Shown piece by piece: positions 1 through 7,785 of a stretch of 64,000 nucleotides of DNA (its first letter is position 1; every line of letters begins with the position of its first letter). The notes under the pieces are model-generated. The model had not been told where the DNA came from and searched no databases. It saw only the letters and a program-made list of their open reading frames with translations. The stretch lies in contig NZ_PDJJ01000001.1 in the NCBI RefSeq assembly GCF_002563715.1, positions 1,240,001-1,304,000 on the forward strand, written 5' to 3'. The position numbers and the translations under genes were made by a program. The stretch comes from Isoptericola jiangsuensis. GTDB taxonomy: Bacteria > Actinomycetota > Actinomycetes > Actinomycetales > Cellulomonadaceae.

Positions 1-561
1 CTCGCGACGGGCCTTCTCGGCGTCGTCGACGTGGCGGTTGACCTGGTCGAGCGTCTTGCTCATGGGGTCGAGCAGCGACCGGATCGCCTGCTCGCGCCGG
101 GCGAGCGTCTCGTCGTTCTTCACGGTGCTGGCCTGGAGGCGCTGCTCGGCCAGCTCGAGGAACTGCTGGTTGCTGGAGGTGAGGACCTCGCCCGCCAGCG
201 CCCGGAACTGCTGCGCGGCGCGCTCCTGGTCGCCCTTGACCTCGGCGAGCTGTCGCTCGGCCTCGGCCCGGAACTCTGCGAGGCGGCGCTCCGCCTCCTC
301 GCGGGCGGCGTCGAGGCGCCGCTCGGCGTCGTCGGCCGCGCGCTCCAGGCGCAGCTCGCCGTCCTCGCGGGTCGCGGCGACCTGCTCGCGCAGCGCGGCG
401 GCCTCCCGCCGGGCCGCGTCCAGCTCCGTGCGGGCGCGCACCGCCTCCATCTCCTGGGAGCGGTGCTGCCCGGAGGTGCGCAGCGCGTGCCACAGCCAGC
501 CGATCACCGTCCCGGCCACCAGCGTGCCGAGCGAGATGAGCAGCGCGGTCGTCGTCTCCAT
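1..561 (-). CDS. rmuC: DNA recombination protein RmuC, N-terminal part (truncated by window edge)
   Basis: Reading the minus strand from the ATG at 561 gives 187 codons with no stop, running off the left edge. Residues 7-27 are one hydrophobic segment (LLISLGTLVAGTVIGWLW). About 85 residues of Arg/Glu/Ala-rich coiled coil follow, then ALAGEVLTSSNQQFLELAEQRL, which matches the start of the conserved RmuC domain. RmuC proteins are membrane-anchored coiled-coil proteins with a nuclease-like domain that limit DNA rearrangements. That domain lies outside the window. The plus-strand open frames over this stretch are mirror images of the coiled coil. The family call rests on architecture and the conserved segment. 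Confidence 0.8.
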   Translation of the reverse strand, partial: METTTALLISLGTLVAGTVIGWLWHALRTSGQHRSQEMEAVRARTELDAARREAAALREQVAATREDGELRLERAADDAERRLDAAREEAERRLAEFRAEAERQLAEVKGDQERAAQQFRALAGEVLTSSNQQFLELAEQRLQASTVKNDETLARREQAIRSLLDPMSKTLDQVNRHVDDAEKARRE

Positions 562-630
562 GGCGCACAGGCTGTCACGCGGGTCCGACACGGCCGGTGA
601 GGCGCCCCGACGCACGCGCGGACCGGCCGC

Positions 631-636
631 TACGGT
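631..636 (+). promoter_or_regulatory. -10 element (TACGGT) for leaderless ABC ATPase gene
   Basis: TACGGT ends 6 nt before the GTG at 643 and no Shine-Dalgarno lies between. Transcription would start at or next to the start codon. No clear -35 was seen. Confidence 0.4.
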
Positions 637-642
637 GACCGG

Positions 643-1470
643 GTGAACCCACCCGCCGCACCCGAGCCGGGCCCCGCCGGGCCCCCGTCCGCCGCCCCGG
701 ACCCCGACCCGACGGCGGCCCTCAGCCTGCGCGGCCTGTGGCGCCGGTTCGGGGAGAAGATCGCCGTCGCGGGCGTGGACCTCGACGTGCCCGCGGGCTC
801 GTTCTTCGGCCTGGTCGGTCCCAACGGCGCCGGCAAGACGACGACCCTGTCCATGGCGACCGGCCTGCTGCGGCCCGACTTCGGCACCGTGCACGTGCTC
901 GGCACCGACCTGTGGGCGCACCCGGAGGTCGCCAAGCCGCGGCTCGGGGTCCTGCCCGACGGGCTGCGGCTGTTCGACCGGCTCACCGGCGCCCAGCTCC
1001 TGCACTACGCCGGCCTGCTGCACGGGCTCGACCGCCCCACGGTCGCCGCCCGCGCCGAGGACCTCCTGGTGGCGATGGACCTTGCGGCCGACCGGGACAC
1101 CGTGGTCGTCGACTACTCGGCGGGCATGACCAAGAAGATCTCGCTGGCCTGCGCGATGATCCACGCGCCCCGGGTGCTCGTCCTCGACGAGCCGTTCGAG
1201 GCCGTCGACCCCGTCAGCGCCGCCAACATCCGCGACATCCTGGGCCGCTACGTGGACGACGGCGGCACCGTCGTCGTGTCCAGCCACGTCATGGACCTCG
1301 TGCAGCGCATGTGCACCCACGTCGCGGTCATCGCGGGCGGGCACGTGCTCGACGCGGGCACCGTGGACGACGTGCGGGGCGGGCAGACCCTGGAGGACCG
1401 GTTCGTCGGGCTCGTCGGCGGACGCAGGCAGGCAGGAGGCCTGGCGTGGTTGCGCACCTCGTCCGACTGA
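643..1470 (+). CDS. ABC transporter ATP-binding protein
   Basis: This 275-residue nucleotide-binding subunit has Walker A GPNGAGKTT (residues 59-67), Walker B VLVLDEPFEAVDP (from about 178) and an H-loop His near 215. The signature is degenerate: YSAGMTKK at about 158-165 in place of LSGGQ. Similar forms occur in CcmA/ABC-2-type exporter ATPases. A Pro/Ala-rich tail of about 25 residues precedes the domain. The next gene, a polytopic membrane protein, starts inside this one (25-nt overlap), so the two probably form an exporter. The substrate cannot be told. The GTG at 643 follows a TACGGT -10 by 6 nt, suggesting a leaderless mRNA. Confidence 0.85.
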   Translation: MNPPAAPEPGPAGPPSAAPDPDPTAALSLRGLWRRFGEKIAVAGVDLDVPAGSFFGLVGPNGAGKTTTLSMATGLLRPDFGTVHVLGTDLWAHPEVAKPRLGVLPDGLRLFDRLTGAQLLHYAGLLHGLDRPTVAARAEDLLVAMDLAADRDTVVVDYSAGMTKKISLACAMIHAPRVLVLDEPFEAVDPVSAANIRDILGRYVDDGGTVVVSSHVMDLVQRMCTHVAVIAGGHVLDAGTVDDVRGGQTLEDRFVGLVGGRRQAGGLAWLRTSSD

Positions 1471-3050
1471 GGCTCACGCTGCTGGCCGGCACGCTGCGCC
1501 GCAGCGTCTGGCAGACGATCGGGCTCGCCGTCGGGCTCCTGTACGGCCTGTCGGTGGTCACGCTGCTGGTCGGTGCCGCGATCCTCGGCGGCCGGACCGA
1601 CCCGGTGCTGACCGGCCAGGTCCTCACCGTCGGCGGCGCGCTGGTCGTGCTGGCCTGGTGGGTGGTGCCGCTCTTCGCGTTCGGCCTCGACGCCACGCTG
1701 GACCCGCTGCGCTTCACGACGTTCGCGATCCCGCGCCGGACCCTGCTGGCGGGTCTGGCCGTCGCCGGCCTGGTCTCGGTGCCCGCCGCCGTCACGGCGC
1801 TGGCCGCCGCCGGGTCGGCGTTCGCGTGGGCGTCCGACCCGCTCGCGCTGCTCGCGGCGCTGCTCGGCGCGGTGGCCGTCGTCGCACTGTGCGTGGTCGG
1901 CTCCCGGGCCGTCACCACGCTGTGCGCGCCGCTGCTCGACTCGCGCCGCTACCGCGAGGTGCTCATGCTCGCCGCCATCGTGCCGGTGCTCGCCGTCGGC
2001 CCGTTCTTCGCCTGGATGTCGTCCCTGGCCGCGTCGAGCGGCGTCACCATCCGCCTCGGCGGGGACGGGACGGCCGGCGCGGTGGCCGCCGCGGCGTCCG
2101 TCGTGGGCTGGACTCCGTTCGGGGCACCCTGGGCGTGGGCGGGCTCCGTCCACGAGGGCGCGTGGGGCCGCCTCGCCGTCCAGGTCGCCGTCGTCGCGCT
2201 CACCCTGACGCTCGCCGTCGTGGTGTGGGACCGGGCCCTCGCCCGGGCGCTGGTGTCGCCGCGCGGCGGGGCGGACGGGGGTCGCGCCCGCGGCCTCGGC
2301 TGGTTCGCCCGGGTGCCCGCCACCCCGACGGGGGCCGTCGTCGCCCGCTGCGCCACCTACTGGCTGCGCGACCCGCGGTACGCGGCGTCGCTCGCGCTGG
2401 TGCCGCTCCTGCCGCTGGTCGTCGTGGTCATCGGCGTGACCAGCGGGGCGGGTGCCGGGCTGCTGCTGCTCCTCGCACCGCTGGCCGCGTTCGTCCTCGG
2501 GTTCGGCCTGTCCAACGACGTGGGCTACGACAACACGGCGTTCGCCCTGCACGTCGCGACGGGGGTCCCGGGGCGGGCCGACCGCTGGGGCCGGGTGGTG
2601 CCCGTCGCCGTGCTCGGGGTGCCGTTGGTGGTCGGTCTCGCGGTCGCCGCGACGGCGGTCGCGGGCCGCTGGTCCGACCTCCCGGCGGTGCTCGGGGTGA
2701 GCCTCGGCGTCCTGGGGACCGCGCTCGGCGTGTCCAGCGCGGCCTCCGCGCGGCTCGTCTACCCGGTCCCGAAGCCGGGGGAGAGCGCCTTCAAGACGCC
2801 GCAGGGCGCGGCGATGGCGTCGATGGTCGCCCAGACGGTCGCGTTCCTCCTCACGGCTGCCCTCCTGGTCCCCACGCTCGCGGTCGGGCTGCCCGCGCTG
2901 CTGGCGCCGAGCGCGGCGCTCGGCGTGGTGACGATGGGGGTGGGGCTCGCCTCGGCGGGCGTCGTGCTGGTCCTCGGCGTCCGGCACGGTGCACGCACCT
3001 ACGAGCGGCGGCTGCCGGAGCTGTTGGCGCAGGTCACGGCGTTCGCCTGA
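1446..3050 (+). CDS. ABC transporter permease (polytopic membrane protein)
   Basis: From the GTG at 1446 (VVAHLVRLRL) the protein is 534 residues and almost entirely hydrophobic, with roughly 12 membrane segments by eye and a short hydrophilic loop near residues 270-300. The open frame reaches further upstream, but that stretch is the out-of-frame shadow of the ATPase gene and has no membrane character. The start overlaps the ATPase by 25 nt, implying translational coupling. It is most likely the membrane half of an ABC-2-like exporter. No conserved motif identifies a substrate, so only the general role is supported. Confidence 0.8.
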   Translation: MVAHLVRLRLTLLAGTLRRSVWQTIGLAVGLLYGLSVVTLLVGAAILGGRTDPVLTGQVLTVGGALVVLAWWVVPLFAFGLDATLDPLRFTTFAIPRRTLLAGLAVAGLVSVPAAVTALAAAGSAFAWASDPLALLAALLGAVAVVALCVVGSRAVTTLCAPLLDSRRYREVLMLAAIVPVLAVGPFFAWMSSLAASSGVTIRLGGDGTAGAVAAAASVVGWTPFGAPWAWAGSVHEGAWGRLAVQVAVVALTLTLAVVVWDRALARALVSPRGGADGGRARGLGWFARVPATPTGAVVARCATYWLRDPRYAASLALVPLLPLVVVVIGVTSGAGAGLLLLLAPLAAFVLGFGLSNDVGYDNTAFALHVATGVPGRADRWGRVVPVAVLGVPLVVGLAVAATAVAGRWSDLPAVLGVSLGVLGTALGVSSAASARLVYPVPKPGESAFKTPQGAAMASMVAQTVAFLLTAALLVPTLAVGLPALLAPSAALGVVTMGVGLASAGVVLVLGVRHGARTYERRLPELLAQVTAFA

Positions 3051-3085
3051 CGACCCCCGCACCCGGGCGTGTCGCAGCACCCTGA

Positions 3086-3091
3086 CAGAAT
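3086..3091 (+). promoter_or_regulatory. -10 element (CAGAAT) for leaderless GNAT gene
   Basis: CAGAAT is followed by 6 nt and then GTG 3098, the spacing expected if transcription begins at the start codon. It favours GTG 3098 over the in-frame GTG 3092. Confidence 0.45.
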
Positions 3092-3097
3092 GTGGGC

Positions 3098-4150
3098 GTG
3101 ATCCCCACGAACGAGCGCCCGTCCGTGACCCTTCCCGAGCACTGGACGGCGGTGGTTCCCGAGCTCGAGGACGTCCCACGTCTGGGCGAGCTCAGAGGCA
3201 GGCAGGCGCAACCGTTCACCGGGTCCGCGGGCTACGACGCCGCCACGGTCGAGGCCGAGGTCGCGGGCCAGATGTCGTGGACGCGGCGGCAGACGGTCGT
3301 GCGGGACGCGGACGGCGTGATCCGCGCCTGGGCGCACGCCCACGACCGTGCGGCGGGCCGCGCCGTCATCGGCGTCGAGATCGACCGGACGCTGCCCCGT
3401 GACGTGCAGGACCGCCTGGCCGCCTGGTGCTACGACTGGCTGACCGAGGCCGCCGTCGAGTTCGCGCGGCTGCGCGAGCAGGACGTGACCCAGCTCGACG
3501 CGGGCGCCTTCGCCGGCGACGACACCCTGCGCGGCTGGCTCACCGCGGCCGGGTTCGAGCGGGCCCGCACCTGGTGGCAGATGTCCCGCCCGGTCACGGC
3601 GGACGACGCCGCCCCGGACGCGCTGCCCGCGCCGAAGCCCGGCGTGACCGTGCGCCAGGTGGCGCACCACGACAACGGCCTGCCGGTCGCCGAGGACCTC
3701 ACCGCCGTCCACCGGGTGCTGGAGGAGGCGTTCCGCGACCACTTCAACTCCTACCTGGAGAGCTTCCCGGAGTTCGTGCAGCGCCTGCGCGAGGACCCGG
3801 GCCACCGCTGGAACCACTGGTGGCTCGCCTTCGTCGACGACCCCGCGGACCCCGAGGCCGAGCCCGTCCCGGCGGGAGCCCTGGTGGCCACGGTCTCGCC
3901 CGCGGACGACGGCGGCGTGGAGGGCACCTACGTCGACTACCTCGGCTCGACCCCGGCGGCGCGCGGGCGGGGCGTGGCCACCGCGATGCTGCACGCCGTG
4001 GTCGCGGACGCCGCGGGCCGCGGCCGCAACCGGGTCGGGCTCGAGGTCGACGCCGACAGCCCGACGGGCGCCGAGGCGCTCTACGTGCACCTGGGCTGGC
4101 GCACGAAGTACACGACCGAGTCCTGGCACCGGGACGTCCGCGTCGACTGA
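3098..4150 (+). CDS. GNAT family N-acetyltransferase
   Basis: This soluble protein of about 350 residues has a C-terminal GNAT fold. The acetyl-CoA-binding segment ARGRGVATAMLHAVV is followed by GLEVDADSPTGAEALYVHLGW, the usual strand, helix and aromatic arrangement. The length and an N-terminal half of similar composition suggest two tandem GNAT domains, as in mycothiol synthase (MshD)-like proteins. MshD itself cannot be claimed from sequence alone. GTG 3098 is preferred to GTG 3092 because of the -10 spacing. The gene stands alone between an exporter pair and ychF. Confidence 0.8.
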   Translation: MIPTNERPSVTLPEHWTAVVPELEDVPRLGELRGRQAQPFTGSAGYDAATVEAEVAGQMSWTRRQTVVRDADGVIRAWAHAHDRAAGRAVIGVEIDRTLPRDVQDRLAAWCYDWLTEAAVEFARLREQDVTQLDAGAFAGDDTLRGWLTAAGFERARTWWQMSRPVTADDAAPDALPAPKPGVTVRQVAHHDNGLPVAEDLTAVHRVLEEAFRDHFNSYLESFPEFVQRLREDPGHRWNHWWLAFVDDPADPEAEPVPAGALVATVSPADDGGVEGTYVDYLGSTPAARGRGVATAMLHAVVADAAGRGRNRVGLEVDADSPTGAEALYVHLGWRTKYTTESWHRDVRVD

Positions 4151-4163
4151 CCCGTCCGGGCGT

Positions 4164-4197
4164 GCCCGGGGCGGTGCGCGGTGCCGCCGCCCCGGGG
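4164..4197 (+). terminator. GC-rich hairpin after GNAT gene
   Basis: CCCGGGGCGG (4165-4174) pairs with CCGCCCCGGG (4187-4196) across a 12-nt loop, 14 nt after the acetyltransferase stop. There is no T-tract, so this is a probable rather than a classical terminator. Confidence 0.45.
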
Positions 4198-4226
4198 CGC
4201 CGCCCGGCCCCGGGGCGCCCGGCGCG

Positions 4227-4232
4227 TAGACT
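4227..4232 (+). promoter_or_regulatory. -10 element (TAGACT) for ychF
   Basis: TAGACT lies 8 nt upstream of GTG 4241, with no Shine-Dalgarno between. This is consistent with a leaderless or nearly leaderless ychF mRNA. Confidence 0.45.
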
Positions 4233-4240
4233 CGTCCGAC

Positions 4241-5326
4241 GTGGCTCTCACTATCGGCATCGTCGGCCTGCCCAACGTCGGCAAGTCCACCCTGTTCAAC
4301 GCGCTGACCCGCAACTCCGTGCTCGCGGCGAACTACCCGTTCGCGACGATCGAGCCGAACGTCGGCGTCGTCCCCCTGCCGGACGCCCGGCTGGGTGCGC
4401 TCGCGGAGATCTTCTCCTCCGAGCGGGTGCTGCCGGCCACGGTGTCGTTCGTCGACATCGCGGGCATCGTCAAGGGCGCCTCCGAGGGCGAGGGCCTGGG
4501 CAACAAGTTCCTCGCGAACATCCGTGAGGCGGACGCGATCTGCCAGGTCACCCGGGCCTTCGACGACGGCGACGTCGTGCGCGTCGAGGGCTCGACCGAC
4601 GCCTCGGGCGACATCGAGACCATCTCCACCGAGCTGATCCTCGCCGACCTCCAGACGCTGGAGAAGGCGCTGCCGCGGATGGAGAAGGAGGTCAAGATCA
4701 AGAAGGGCGACCCGGTGCTGTTCGCCGCCGCCCAGCAGGCCCAGGCCATCCTCGAGGAGGGCACGACCCTCTTCCAGGGCGCGGCCGCCGCGGGTCTCGA
4801 CCTCGCCGAGATCGCGTCGCTGCAGCTCATGACGGCCAAGCCGTTCATCTACGTGTTCAACACCGACGACGCGGGCCTGGCCGACACCGCGATGCAGGAC
4901 CGGCTGCGCGAGCTCGTCGCGCCGGCGCACGCGATCTTCCTCGACGCGAAGTTCGAGGCCGAGCTCGTCGAGCTCGAGCCGGAGGAGGCCGCGGAGATGC
5001 TGGCCGAGACCGGCCAGACCGAGTCGGGCCTCGACCAGCTCGCGAGCGTCGGGTTCGACACGCTCGGGCTGCAGACCTACCTCACGGCGGGCCCGAAGGA
5101 GGCCCGCGCCTGGACGATCCGCAAGGGGTGGACGGCCCCGCAGGCCGCGGGCGTCATCCACACGGACTTCGAGCGCGGGTTCATCAAGGCGGAGGTCATC
5201 TCGTTCGAGGACCTCGTCGAGGCCGGGTCCGTCGCCGCGGTGAAGGCGGCGGGCAAGGCCCGCATCGAGGGCAAGGAGTACGTCATGCGCGACGGCGACG
5301 TCGTGGAGTTCCGCTTCAACGTCTGA
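4241..5326 (+). CDS. ychF: Redox-regulated ATPase YchF (Obg/OLA1 family)
   Basis: This 361-residue protein is the normal length for YchF. It begins MALTIGIVGLPNVGKSTLFNALT with the P-loop GLPNVGKST at residues 9-17. DIAGIVKGASEGEGLGNKFL follows as the G3/switch region typical of Obg-family proteins. The G4 position is NTDD rather than NKxD, in keeping with the non-canonical NxxE of ATP-preferring YchF. A C-terminal TGS domain ends in YVMRDGDVVEFRFNV. YchF binds ribosomes and hydrolyses ATP. GTG 4241 is chosen because upstream in-frame codons are low-complexity Pro/Arg and the family starts here. Confidence 0.96.
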   Translation: MALTIGIVGLPNVGKSTLFNALTRNSVLAANYPFATIEPNVGVVPLPDARLGALAEIFSSERVLPATVSFVDIAGIVKGASEGEGLGNKFLANIREADAICQVTRAFDDGDVVRVEGSTDASGDIETISTELILADLQTLEKALPRMEKEVKIKKGDPVLFAAAQQAQAILEEGTTLFQGAAAAGLDLAEIASLQLMTAKPFIYVFNTDDAGLADTAMQDRLRELVAPAHAIFLDAKFEAELVELEPEEAAEMLAETGQTESGLDQLASVGFDTLGLQTYLTAGPKEARAWTIRKGWTAPQAAGVIHTDFERGFIKAEVISFEDLVEAGSVAAVKAAGKARIEGKEYVMRDGDVVEFRFNV

Positions 5327-5330
5327 GGTG

Positions 5331-5388
5331 CGCCGCCCGCAGGGCGTCGTCGTGGTCGCAGGCCGGTCCACGACGGCGCCCTGCGGCG
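5331..5388 (+). terminator. Hairpin downstream of ychF
   Basis: An imperfect inverted repeat of about 21 bp begins 5 nt after the ychF stop. 5331-5355 pairs with 5368-5388 across 12 nt, with a small bulge in the left arm. No T-run follows. Confidence 0.55.
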
Positions 5389-5761
5389 TCCCCAGTGGCG
5401 TCCCGCGGCGGCGCGGGCCACGATGTGCGCCCCGACGGAATTCCGCCGCGCGATGGCACGAGAATCGTCCGCCGCCTGAATTCGCGATGGATATAACGCG
5501 AATACAGGGGGGGTTAAGTGATGCCCGAGGACCGGTGTTTCCCGCGGGTTTCGGCGCAACCGCCCAAATCGCGCCACGTGCTACTCGGCAGTCTCAGATC
5601 GATAACAATCAAACGTGATCGGGCTCTCATGGCAATTGTTCGCCCCGGGCGATGGGTAGCGTGTGGCCAACACCACGGACCTCCCTGTGGTGACGTTCGT
5701 CTCCTGCACCCGGGAGGCGGCGGGCATCGACGGGGGGGCCCTTCCCATGAGGAGGAACCCA
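5389..5761 (+). promoter_or_regulatory. Intergenic leader of the first peptide-binding lipoprotein gene
   Basis: No gene is supported here. Base composition drops sharply (AT-rich at 5470-5520 and 5590-5640), as expected for a promoter. Visible signals are ATTCGCG-N10-CGCGAAT (5480-5503), AACAAT...ATTGTT around 5605-5640, and CACCAC-N10-GTGGTG (5671-5692). A GGAGG ribosome site at 5751-5755 fixes the downstream start. The inverted repeats are operator candidates. No regulator gene is adjacent. Confidence 0.45.
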
Positions 5762-7582
5762 GTGAAGATCAGGCGTTCAGGCGCAGCCTTCGCGGCCGTC
5801 GCGGCCGGCGCGCTGCTGCTCTCGGCGTGCTCCAGCCCTGCGGCGGAGCCCGAGGCGGAGGAGACCACCGCCGGCGAGACCGCCGCGGCGGAGACCCCGA
5901 CCGACCCGTGCAAGGTCGAGACCGGCGTGTCCGAGACCGCTGCCGGCGAGGTCAAGTACTCGGTCGGTGAGGACGAGTTCCTCGGCTACAACACCAACAC
6001 CCCCGAGACGTACTCCACGTACAACAGCGCCGTCACCGAGCGCATCCTCGGCGGCTTCTGGTACTTCGGCGTCGACGGCACCATCTGCACCGACGACTCG
6101 TTCGGCACCTACGAGGCCGTCTCCGAGGACCCGCTGCAGGTCGCGTACACCATCGCGGACGACGCCGCCTGGTCGGACGGCACCCCCGTCACCTACGCGG
6201 ACTTCCTCCTCGACTGGGCCACCCAGGCGATCACCTCCGACGGCAAGGTCAGCGACGACGCGTCCGAGACCCCGCTGTTCAACCACGTCTCCGGCCTCAC
6301 GCTGGGCGACTACGTGCCCGAGGGCCCGCAGGCGGACTCCGCTGACGCCAAGTCGTTCCAGTACGACTACGAGCGCGTCTACGCCGACTGGAAGATCCTC
6401 ATCGGCTCCCCGCTCCCGGCCCACGTCGTGGCCGACCAGATCGGGGTCACCACCGACGAGCTGGTCACCGCGATCCAGGAGCTCGACATGTCGGTCCTCG
6501 AGCCGGCCGCCGAGTTCTGGAACACCGGCTGGCTGATGACCGCCGGCGAGCTGGGCGACCCGGCCCTCACGCCGTCCTCCGCCGCGTACGGCTTCAAGCC
6601 GGACGGCTGGACCGCCGGTCAGTCCATCACGCTGACCGCCAACGAGAACTTCTGGGGCACCCCGGCCTCGACGCAGGACCTCACGTTCCGCTTCGCCGCC
6701 GCCGACACCCACGTGCAGGCGCTGCAGAACGGTGACCTCGACGTCATCGAGCCGCAGGCCACGGTCGACACCGTCGCCCAGCTCGAGCAGCTCGGCTCCT
6801 CGGTCACGATCACCACCGGCCAGACGCTCACCTGGGAGCACCTGGACTTCAACTTCAACAACGGCATCTTCGCCGACTCGCTCGAGGCCCGTGAGGCGTT
6901 CGCCTACTGCGTCCCGCGCCAGAAGATCGTCGACGACCTGATCAAGCCGATCGACGAGTCCGCGGTCGTCATGAACGCCCGCGAGGTCTTCCCCTTCCAG
7001 GACTCGTACGAGGACGTCGTCGCGGCCTCCTACGACGGCCGCTACGACGAGGTCGACCTCGACATGGCCAAGGAGAAGTTCGCCGCGGCCGGCCTGGAGG
7101 AGGGCACGGAGCTCCGCATCGGCTACTCCGCCCCGAATCCGCGCCGTTCCGACGAGGTCGCCGCCATCAAGGCGTCGTGCGACCAGGTCGGCTTCAACGT
7201 CGTGGACGCCGGCTCGGCCGAGTTCTTCGACAAGGACCTGCCGAACGGTGACTACGAGGTCGCGCTCTTCGCGTGGGCCGGCTCCGGCCAGATCGCCTCG
7301 GGCCAGAACATCTACGCCACGGGCCAGCCGCAGAACTACGGTGGCTACTCGGACGAGACCGTCGACGCGGCCTGGGACACCCTCGCCTCGACGGTGGACG
7401 AGTCGGTCCACACCGAGCAGACGAAGATCATCGAGAAGCAGCTCTGGGACACGCTGTTCGGCATCCCGATCTTCGCCCACCCGGGCGTCGGGGCCTTCAG
7501 CTCGGACCTGAGCAACGTGCGTGACACCGCCGCCCAGTCGGGCATCGTGTGGAACGCCGAGCAGTGGGCTCGCGCCTCCTGA
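5762..7582 (+). CDS. Oligopeptide-type ABC transporter substrate-binding lipoprotein (SBP family 5)
   Basis: This 606-residue exported lipoprotein has signal MKIRRSG...GALLLSAC with lipobox Cys at residue 23. An acidic Ala/Glu/Thr linker follows, then a family-5 solute-binding domain, including AYTIADDAAWSDGTPVTYADFLLDWATQA, where WSDGxPVTAxDF is the family hallmark. It should capture peptides or similar solutes outside the membrane and deliver them to the permeases at 7786 and 9364. GTG 5762 is preferred to ATG 5747 because GGAGG sits 6 nt upstream and the signal sequence starts there. A strong hairpin follows the gene. Confidence 0.92.
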   Translation: MKIRRSGAAFAAVAAGALLLSACSSPAAEPEAEETTAGETAAAETPTDPCKVETGVSETAAGEVKYSVGEDEFLGYNTNTPETYSTYNSAVTERILGGFWYFGVDGTICTDDSFGTYEAVSEDPLQVAYTIADDAAWSDGTPVTYADFLLDWATQAITSDGKVSDDASETPLFNHVSGLTLGDYVPEGPQADSADAKSFQYDYERVYADWKILIGSPLPAHVVADQIGVTTDELVTAIQELDMSVLEPAAEFWNTGWLMTAGELGDPALTPSSAAYGFKPDGWTAGQSITLTANENFWGTPASTQDLTFRFAAADTHVQALQNGDLDVIEPQATVDTVAQLEQLGSSVTITTGQTLTWEHLDFNFNNGIFADSLEAREAFAYCVPRQKIVDDLIKPIDESAVVMNAREVFPFQDSYEDVVAASYDGRYDEVDLDMAKEKFAAAGLEEGTELRIGYSAPNPRRSDEVAAIKASCDQVGFNVVDAGSAEFFDKDLPNGDYEVALFAWAGSGQIASGQNIYATGQPQNYGGYSDETVDAAWDTLASTVDESVHTEQTKIIEKQLWDTLFGIPIFAHPGVGAFSSDLSNVRDTAAQSGIVWNAEQWARAS

Positions 7583-7601
7583 CGGTCTGACACCGCACCT
7601 G

Positions 7602-7637
7602 CCGTGGGGCAGGGGGCCGACGCCCCCTGCCCCACGG
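7602..7637 (+). terminator. Perfect 16-bp hairpin after binding-protein gene
   Basis: 7602-7617 is perfectly complementary to 7622-7637 with a 4-nt loop, followed by TTCTG. It lies 20 nt after the binding-protein stop and before a new promoter for the permease genes. Confidence 0.8.
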
Positions 7638-7714
7638 TTCTGCCGCCTGACGTGCGGCGTCCCCCGCATCCTCCGGCCCCCGCTCGCGTGTCATCCGCGC
7701 CCCCGGTCGAGCCG

Positions 7715-7720
7715 TAGAGT
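7715..7720 (+). promoter_or_regulatory. Candidate -10 (TAGAGT) for permease/ATPase genes
   Basis: TAGAGT lies between the hairpin at 7602-7637 and the permease start at 7786. It implies separate transcription of the membrane components with a leader of about 60 nt. No convincing -35 was seen. Confidence 0.4.
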
Positions 7721-7785
7721 GTGCTGACCCTGTCCCTCCCGGTTGAGTGGCGGCGACGATCTCGCCGCCTGTGAAGAGGCACCAC

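Noticed and set aside
31-646. Two plus-strand open frames at the left edge
   Set aside because: Both are antisense to the rmuC coiled-coil region; Arg/Ser or Leu/Ala-rich composition with no family match.
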